DNA of 64,000 bases. Source: Pachyseris speciosa. Its lineage: Eukaryota; Cnidaria; Anthozoa; Scleractinia; Pachyseridae. How positions within the stretch are numbered: the first letter of the stretch is position 1; every line of letters starts with the position of its first letter. Below the pieces are notes generated by a model. It made no database searches. It was not told the DNA's origin and saw nothing but the letters and a program-made list of their open reading frames with translations. The DNA is taken from contig JAEMWC010000120.1 in assembly GCA_016490735.1 (NCBI GenBank), forward strand, positions 1,214,501 to 1,278,500. The letters are read 5' to 3'. Positions 40,701 through 48,600 of the stretch are shown here, one piece after another. The position numbers and the translations under genes are program-made.

Positions 40701-42429
40701 ATCTATACCTCGAATGTATGCTGACCACACAAGTATCAGCATTGCTGCCACTAGCCTACTGGAGCTTGAAACTTTAATAAATAGCGAACTAAGTAACCTT
40801 CATGATTGGCTGAGGGCGAATAGATTAAGCCTAAATATTGCCAAAACTGAGTTAATGATAATAGGCTCGCGTCAAAGACTTGCTAATACCGTTACTCACC
40901 CATTGAAAATACAGATTGAAGGACAAGAAATAACCAGAGTTTGTGACACTGAATCCCTGGGAATTTATATTAACCAACATTAATCATGGTCTAAACATGT
41001 TAACGAAATTAGTAAGTCTATTTCTTCTGGTATAGGTACGCTCAAAAGGCTAAGGCCCTTTATAAGTGAAGACACGGCTATACTTATTTATCGAGCACTT
41101 ATTGAACCACATTTCGACTATTGCTCTCCTGTATGGGACGGTCTTAGCAATGAATTGGCCGAACAAGCTTCAAAAATTACAAAATCGCGCTGTTCGGGTT
41201 ATCACGAAGTCTGATTATTACTCTAGTGCTACTGCCCTCTGAGTTAGACTTGGCTGGGAATGACCTTTCTACCAGAAGGAAGAAATTCAGAATGAAAGTT
41301 ATGTTTAAAACGTTTAATAATCAGACTCCGGAGTACCTTCAAGGCCTGTTCACACCATTCAGCTCCAATTACGAACTAAGGGATAAGGATTGCAAATTCG
41401 CTCTGCCCAAGCCCCGCACTGATTACCTGAAACGCAGTTTTTGCTACAATGGGGCATTGTTATGGAATAATCTTCCTCAAAAGGTCAGAGCGATTAGTTC
41501 CTTTCAGTCATTCAAAAGCGAAATTAATCGCCTTATGTCTACCTCGAACTCCCACACGGCAAACATGTAAATCAGTTTTTATTTTTATCTTTGTACTGAT
41601 GTTTTTACCGTGTCTAAATAAAGTCTCTGTATGTATGTATGTAACCGACAAAGGGTACCACCCGAGCCTGTCTAAGAACTGCAATAAATGTGTGCACCTT
41701 TGCATCAACTGTCAGGAAGTTCTTGTACTTGTCTTGGATTTCCCTGTTGAATAAATGTTACCCAGACGAAAATTACAAAGGATTCAATTGAACAATCACG
41801 TGCAATTACGTCATCAGGTCCATAGAATTATGTTTAGGGGCTGTCAACTAATTTTAGTCACACTTTCTAAAGGACGCTTTTTCGTCAATGGCGGCCGAAA
41901 CATATCGACCATAGGAAACTATTCATAAATGTTTTTGATTTCGGAAAGCCAAGAAGAAATGGATAACTAGGCATTTCTAAGTTCTTGAGTCTAACATGGA
42001 GCAGTGGTGAGAGCATTGGCCTTCCACCAATGTGTCCCGGTTCGATTCCCGGACTCGGTGTCATATGTGGGCTGAGTTTGTTGGTTCTCTACTCTGCTCC
42101 GAGAGGTTTTTCTCGGGGTACTCCGGCTTCCCCCTCTCCTCAAAACCAACATTTGATTTAATTTGATTTGATTTGAGATTTGTAATAGACCTTTTAAGCT
42201 TGTAGGTTTTGTTTTCCCAATGTAGACCACGTGATGTTACCCTAGAGAACTGTTTCTTTGAAATTTCGCCTTATTCACGTGCATATGTACGCATAATTTA
42301 TGAAAAGACAAAAGGCAAATCCCCTTGGGAAGATCACGTGGTCTACAATGGGAAAACAAATGTACAAGCTAAAAAAGCTCTATGATGATGACGCGAAGAG
42401 CCACCTTGTGGAAGTACTACTAATAAATC

Positions 42430-42482
<53 letters not shown>

Positions 42483-45400
42483 GAACTGGGAATAACTTAT
42501 AGCGGTTTGATCTTTCCACTGAGGAATCTCGTTTGATTGTTTGAAAATAAATAATTTTCTCACCCATCCACTCCTCCAAAAACGACTTTATTTGATTGGA
42601 AATCGCCGCAAAAATCATCCGTGTACGCGTAAACGGCTTTCATGCTTCCTACCTAAATAGTTTTGCCATCTGTTCCCGTAAGGTGTCTTCCGGTTCAGAC
42701 TTCAAGCTGTCCTTGTAACGCTCAGCGTCCAACCAGAAATCGAACAAATGCCTGCCGGAGGTTTCCTCCAGGAACGTCTTGAAAAGTTCCATTCCTTGTA
42801 ACTAAAAACGCGAAAACAAAATACGTCACCCATGGTTCCTCAAGAGGGCGATAGTCGCACGGCCAAAATCGAGAGGTAGGGCAATCCATTGTACTGGGAC
42901 CGACTTGCATTACTAATGACCCGCGATACGGCGGAGTCTTCCTAGACTCCCAGACTGACAGTCCGCATAATGGGCCCAAGGCGGTCTGATCAGGTGAGAG
43001 GGAACTAACTCGAACTCGGAACTCGGGAAATAAAATCGATCTAAACACTATAATCAGGACTGCACAAATACATGACAGTTACACGCTCGGATAGGTTTCC
43101 GGTTGCCTTAGGAGGGAAGGAGGGGAGAATTGATCTCCGGACATTTACGGTATGCAAGGCACCTACCGAGCCTAGCACTTCTCTCTTGAGCTCCTCAAGT
43201 GTTATTTGATGTTTGTTTGCGATATTTCTAACATCAGCTTCCGTCTGCGCTTCATCAAGCTCATCCTCATCAAACTCCACCACAGCGCCAAGCTCATTAT
43301 CTGAGTCGCCTTCTTCCGGTTCTTCCTCCTCTTCCGGTTTGGTGTCCACGCATTCATTCTCCGCTTCATCTGAATTCATGCAACAAGAAAAAATACTAGC
43401 ATAATGAGTATTATTGCGAGAGGAGCAATCTGTGTAGGGCAAACCTGCCTTGTCATTCTATCTACAGTTTAAAGGAGCTCTGTCATTTATGTAAACAAGA
43501 CTGCGCTCTAAGAGAAAATTTAGGGAGCGAAAAATCTCTGGACGTTTGAAGTCCAGGGTAACCAGCATTTACCTTTAAAAAGTTTGAAAAACTAAAGAGC
43601 AAACGTAATTCGCCAGGGGCCAGCAGCCGCTGCTAGAGTACGGCCCTGGTAAATGTAAACAAAAATGTACATGCATGCTTTGTTTATAGTGGACGTGCAC
43701 GTAGCCACTTCGAGCTTTATTATGGGCATTCCACTGAAACAACCAGAAACAAACGATCTAAATTAAACACAATACGGTTAAATAAACCCACAGGCGGGCA
43801 GGAGGCACAACAGTTGACTATTTTAGAAACGTCGTCGCAGTCAAGGACTTGAAGTGGGTGAAACTTCTGGAGTACTACGCAACAAGTGGTCAGTTAATCT
43901 CCCTACCTTCTCGAACATGCTGTCTCCCGATCATGTATTTTTTCTATTTATTTGACGTTTTTTTGTCTTATCGTATTCTCTTTTTTTATTTTTATTTTTT
44001 CCTTTTCTTACATTGTCAACGAATAAAAAGTATTACCGTGTAGAAAGGCAAGCTTTTCACCAAAAATCGAGAAACAGTGCAAATTTCAACCTGGATTAGT
44101 CGCAACAGCTTCATCCAAAACCGTGACAATTTTAGCTGGCGGTTTTCTTTCCTCCGTGTTGGTTCCGTCGGCGTCGTTTGACGGATCTTTCTCCCTTTCG
44201 GCGTTTAACTGATTAGCGACGCCATCAGTGTTAGGTTCTTCGGAGGATATGGCACCTGCATAGGAAATGGGAGATTTTCAACTACTTCGCCAAAGGCTGA
44301 GAATCTGAAGAGCCTTGTTTAAATCAAAACAGTACAGTCATAAGGTATTAAGGTCATAAGAGATATTTTAACGAAAGGCCATTTAAGGACGTTCGCGCGA
44401 AAATTTTCCAACATTGATTTTTTTCTGAGACTTTTACCACTGTAAGATGATGAGTTAGTTATGTCAGAAATGTAAAACATAAATGGAGGGTGACCGACTT
44501 CGTTTTGGAGAGAACATGCCAGGAAGAACACCCTAAATCTTAAAAAATCGAACTTTGTTAGCGAATAAGGCCACAGTGTCTGTAAGTCCAAAATATTGCA
44601 ATTTGATCTTTGAAGTGAAATGTTCTCTGCCATATATTGCTTAAGTGGACCTATTAAGTGAATTAAGTCAACTGGTGAGATTCCTTAAAGAACAAGTTTG
44701 CATAACGCGACCACAGTTTCACGCGCCTTGCAGCCGCAAGATGATTCAAGGTGGTAGGATTCGATGTCCCGTGGACAGAAATCTTGAAAGTTTTTTTAAC
44801 TTCCCACATTGATTTTTTTGTTCATTTTTGGACAGTGTGGAGATAATTGTAAATAAAATCTGTTTCTGGAAAGAAAAGTAGGGATCACCGACCATTTAAG
44901 AGAGTAAATTGCGATTAAATTGTCGTCGAATTCCAAAGTCACGCTGTTGCGCGACATGACTGAGCAGAAACTGGAATGTACCGGAGTTTAAAGCCTACGT
45001 GAGATGCGCAGAGAAAGTTGCGCACAGACAGTTGGCGCGAGCGTCCTTAAATACCTCAGTGACAGATTTCCCTACCTTTTCATATACGTCGACTCGTGAA
45101 ATCCCTACCCTTTCATATACCTGAAGCGTGAAAAAGGTACCCCTTTCGGGCGTAGCCTCCCCATATAGGCCATTATAGGGGTACCCCCCCCCCCCTTTTC
45201 CCCCGGGCCTTGTTTGCTATAGAACCTAAAGTCTCGAAAACGATTTTGAAAGATCAGACAAAAAACAACATTTGAAGCAATTTTTCATGACTGAAATTTT
45301 CATGGTTAGTTTGATTGTACATCTCAGAAAGAAGGGATAGGATTTTGACACAGAGTTCAGCAAAACAAACCCAAATATAATCACAACCACTTTTGACACT

Positions 45401-45587
45401 CAATTGTAAACTGCGCTGGCATAATCCGCTGATGACTGCCCTATATAAAATTCCACTGAAAGCTGTCGATAGGGTTGTCCACATTATGCCGGCTTAATTT
45501 TGAGCATAATAGTGAGGCATGAGCATCGAGCATCAAGCCAGCATAATAGTAAGAAAAATTCCCGGAAATATGTCAAAATATCGAAAA

Positions 45588-45622
<35 letters not shown>

Positions 45623-48600
45623 ATACATCGGAATTAGGTGCAATCTCAAAATTGGGATTCCTGATTTCCTGCGCGACAATCGACTGCCCCAGACTTAGCG
45701 ACAGGAAACGGACGTGGCCACGTGGGGCGACTGGGAGTCTGGGACTAGGGTTGTCCACATTATGCCGGCATAATTTTGAGCATAATAGTGGGACTTTTTG
45801 AGCATAATAGTAACATTTTTTGAGCATAAAGAATTAGAATAATAGTGGAAATTGTGAGCATAATGTGGACAACCCTAGCTGTCGAACGAATTCGCGAGTA
45901 CGGAATGCAGGCATTTATCGTACATGTTAAAATCTACACTCAGAAGAAAAAGCAGCCGTTCATATTCAAACGGTCTACTAGTGTAATCAAGAGCTGAACT
46001 ATTCTTTTGTTTTGGTGGGGATTTTTTAACACGACAAATTCTCGAACTTTTCTTACCTTCTACTTTCTCTTCCGGTTCCGGTTCCTTGGCACTTCCGTTT
46101 TCTCCTCCATTCCTTTCTTCCGGCCTCAGTCCCATACCGAGATTCAGCATGGCAGGCAAGCTAGTAGCGCTTCCTATTGGTCTCCTCCCAAAATGCCGCA
46201 TTAAAATCGCCGGCCATGACTGGTTTGAGGTTCGACTTGAGGAACGGACCGCATTTCCAACGGGGCTGTACACTGCGCAGCTTGTGGCACGGCTGTAGCC
46301 CCGGAGACCCCGACTGCTCGCACGGGCGGTACGATTATCGAGAGTGCGTAACAGAAGGCGGCAGAGTTTGTACTCGAGGTAGAGACGAGTTCTGGAACAA
46401 AATGAGAACAGGTCTCAAAAGAATAACGAAAAAATCGTCAGGGCGGGGGAGGAATTGGGGTGTGGTTGGTGAATGGAAAATATTGTGGATCGGAGTACGA
46501 ATACTAGATCGAGTCCCCTTCCTACCTGTTTTAACGGGCGCTTTCCGTTAAACCAACATTTTTGGTTGGAAATTCCGGTAATTTCAAAGGCAAAAAGAAA
46601 GGCTGTTTTCCATCTGGCAGAGAAACCTCGTTTTCCGTTCCAAACTTTTATTCTCATGGTAGATGACAAAAGAACTTACGTTATGGCATAGTGATAGCTC
46701 AGTGATGGCGTAGGCGCAGTGATAGCGATCGAAAACGCATTGCTTTTGCAGTTCAACCAGTTAAACCAGAATTTTTGCTTCAGTAAGTTTTGCTTTCTTC
46801 CTTTTTCCGTGAACGGAAAGAGACAACGAACTTTTATCATTTGCCAACAAAACTTCGAGCTTCCGGTTGAAAATTCAAATGGTTGAGCTCATTCTACTAG
46901 ACAGTCTCCGGAAAGATGAAAATTCTAAGACGCATTCCTCTTTATCCATTGCAACCAAGCTTATCCTGGTTCGTTGCGCGGGCTAATTTCGATGCTTTAA
47001 AGGGAAAAGCCTGTACCGTAGCTCTAGAGCCCTACATTCCGACCAGTTGTTTTGGTATACGCCATAGGCCTCTGCTGGAGCCAGTCACGTGTTTTGATAC
47101 CACTTAGCAACGGCATTCTTTGCGCGCCCAACTTATTTCTCTCGCTTTCCAAACGAAAGACCATTTTGGAACCCATAAGTGTAAAGTGCTAACGGCTGGA
47201 GCCCTTTGTTTTACCTCCATTCGTAAAGGAGGCAAGACAGAACTATAAAAATCCCGACCAACAATTTTGCATTGTTTTTTGTTTTGTTTTGTTTTTTTTT
47301 TTTTTTTTCTTTGCTGTGTCAGACTTTGCACTCCTGGGTTGCTTTAACTTTATGTTAATTCTTACAGGAAGGCACTTCAGCAAGGCATAAGGCCTTTCAT
47401 TAGAGATTAATGGTAAAAGAACGGCTTGGTTACTATTTGAAGGTAAGACAAATCTAGTATTTGTATTAAAAAAAATTAGTTTTAAGTTTTTAGGCAGACC
47501 TTTTGTTTTGGGCTTCAATCGCTGGACGGGGAGGGGGTGTTTCTCTGTCCATTTTGGAGTGGGGTGTGCCATGACTCTGTAAGGCTATACCGAATCATAT
47601 TCACCTGCATTTTGCAAGCACTGTTCCACTTCAACTTCTCTAATTTCTATGTCCTGTCTCAGAGTCCGATCGATTGAAAGCCATGCTTCCCACAGTAGCA
47701 CAAACCCTGATATATACAGCCGCACCCACCTCCCCCAGCCCCCAGGTTTCAGTCCTCAGTTTATCAAGGTCAATCAACCTTTTACTTATTACTGAGCACT
47801 CTACCAACCCCTTCAAAATACCTAATCTCTGGTAACAGGCAAAGTTAAGTAAGTTATTACAAACATCCTTACTTTAAAAACAGCGGTAGTCTCTCTTGTT
47901 TCACCCAAGCAGTGACCCTTTCTCTCTGTTCTGCATCAGCCTCTGGATTTTGGCTTGGCTGCAGTGGTTGAAAATCAACTTCAGTCTGATCAGTGAAGTC
48001 CTTAAAAAACCCTGATAATGGATCATACTGCAAACGTTTCGAGAAAGCCTGAATGATTGAAAAAAATAAATAAATAAAAACAAGGTGAGTCCTTCTTATA
48101 GTAACCTGCAATCATGCTCTACTCATATTTTGTTTGGTCAACAGCAACCAATATTTATAATTTGCCTTTGCAAAGCCAGAAAGATTACAACTTTGTCTCA
48201 GGGTCAGTCACAATATTACACTAAATAATATTGTATTAATATTAGGTGATGGGTGTTTCCAGTAATATAAATGAAGGGATCAAAACTTCAGTGGTTGTAC
48301 GTACCAGCATGGAGTCTAATCAATTTGAAATAGCCCTATCAAAATATGCCAGTAGCCACCAAATTTGTCACCTACAGTAAATTATTTGCCTCTTACTTCA
48401 TGCTTGGATTCCACTGGGAGTTCTCTAGCAGGCAAGGTTGCTGCCTACTTTTTTTTTTTTTTAACAATATTTTTCTTCGGCATTTGCTCTAAGAGCACAT
48501 AGTGCTCATCAAGAGAGCTTATGCAGTTTACATTATTATTGTCTACTTCTCCAGCTATGCTGCCCACTACTAAAAACACTTTGACAGGGCTGCTGAAAAT

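Noticed and set aside
42520..42618. Minus-strand frame ISNQIKSFLEEWM as an RGS22 exon
   Set aside because: It would need an intron of only about 40 bp after exon 7, and the 46-nt exon at 41698 already solves the phase problem.
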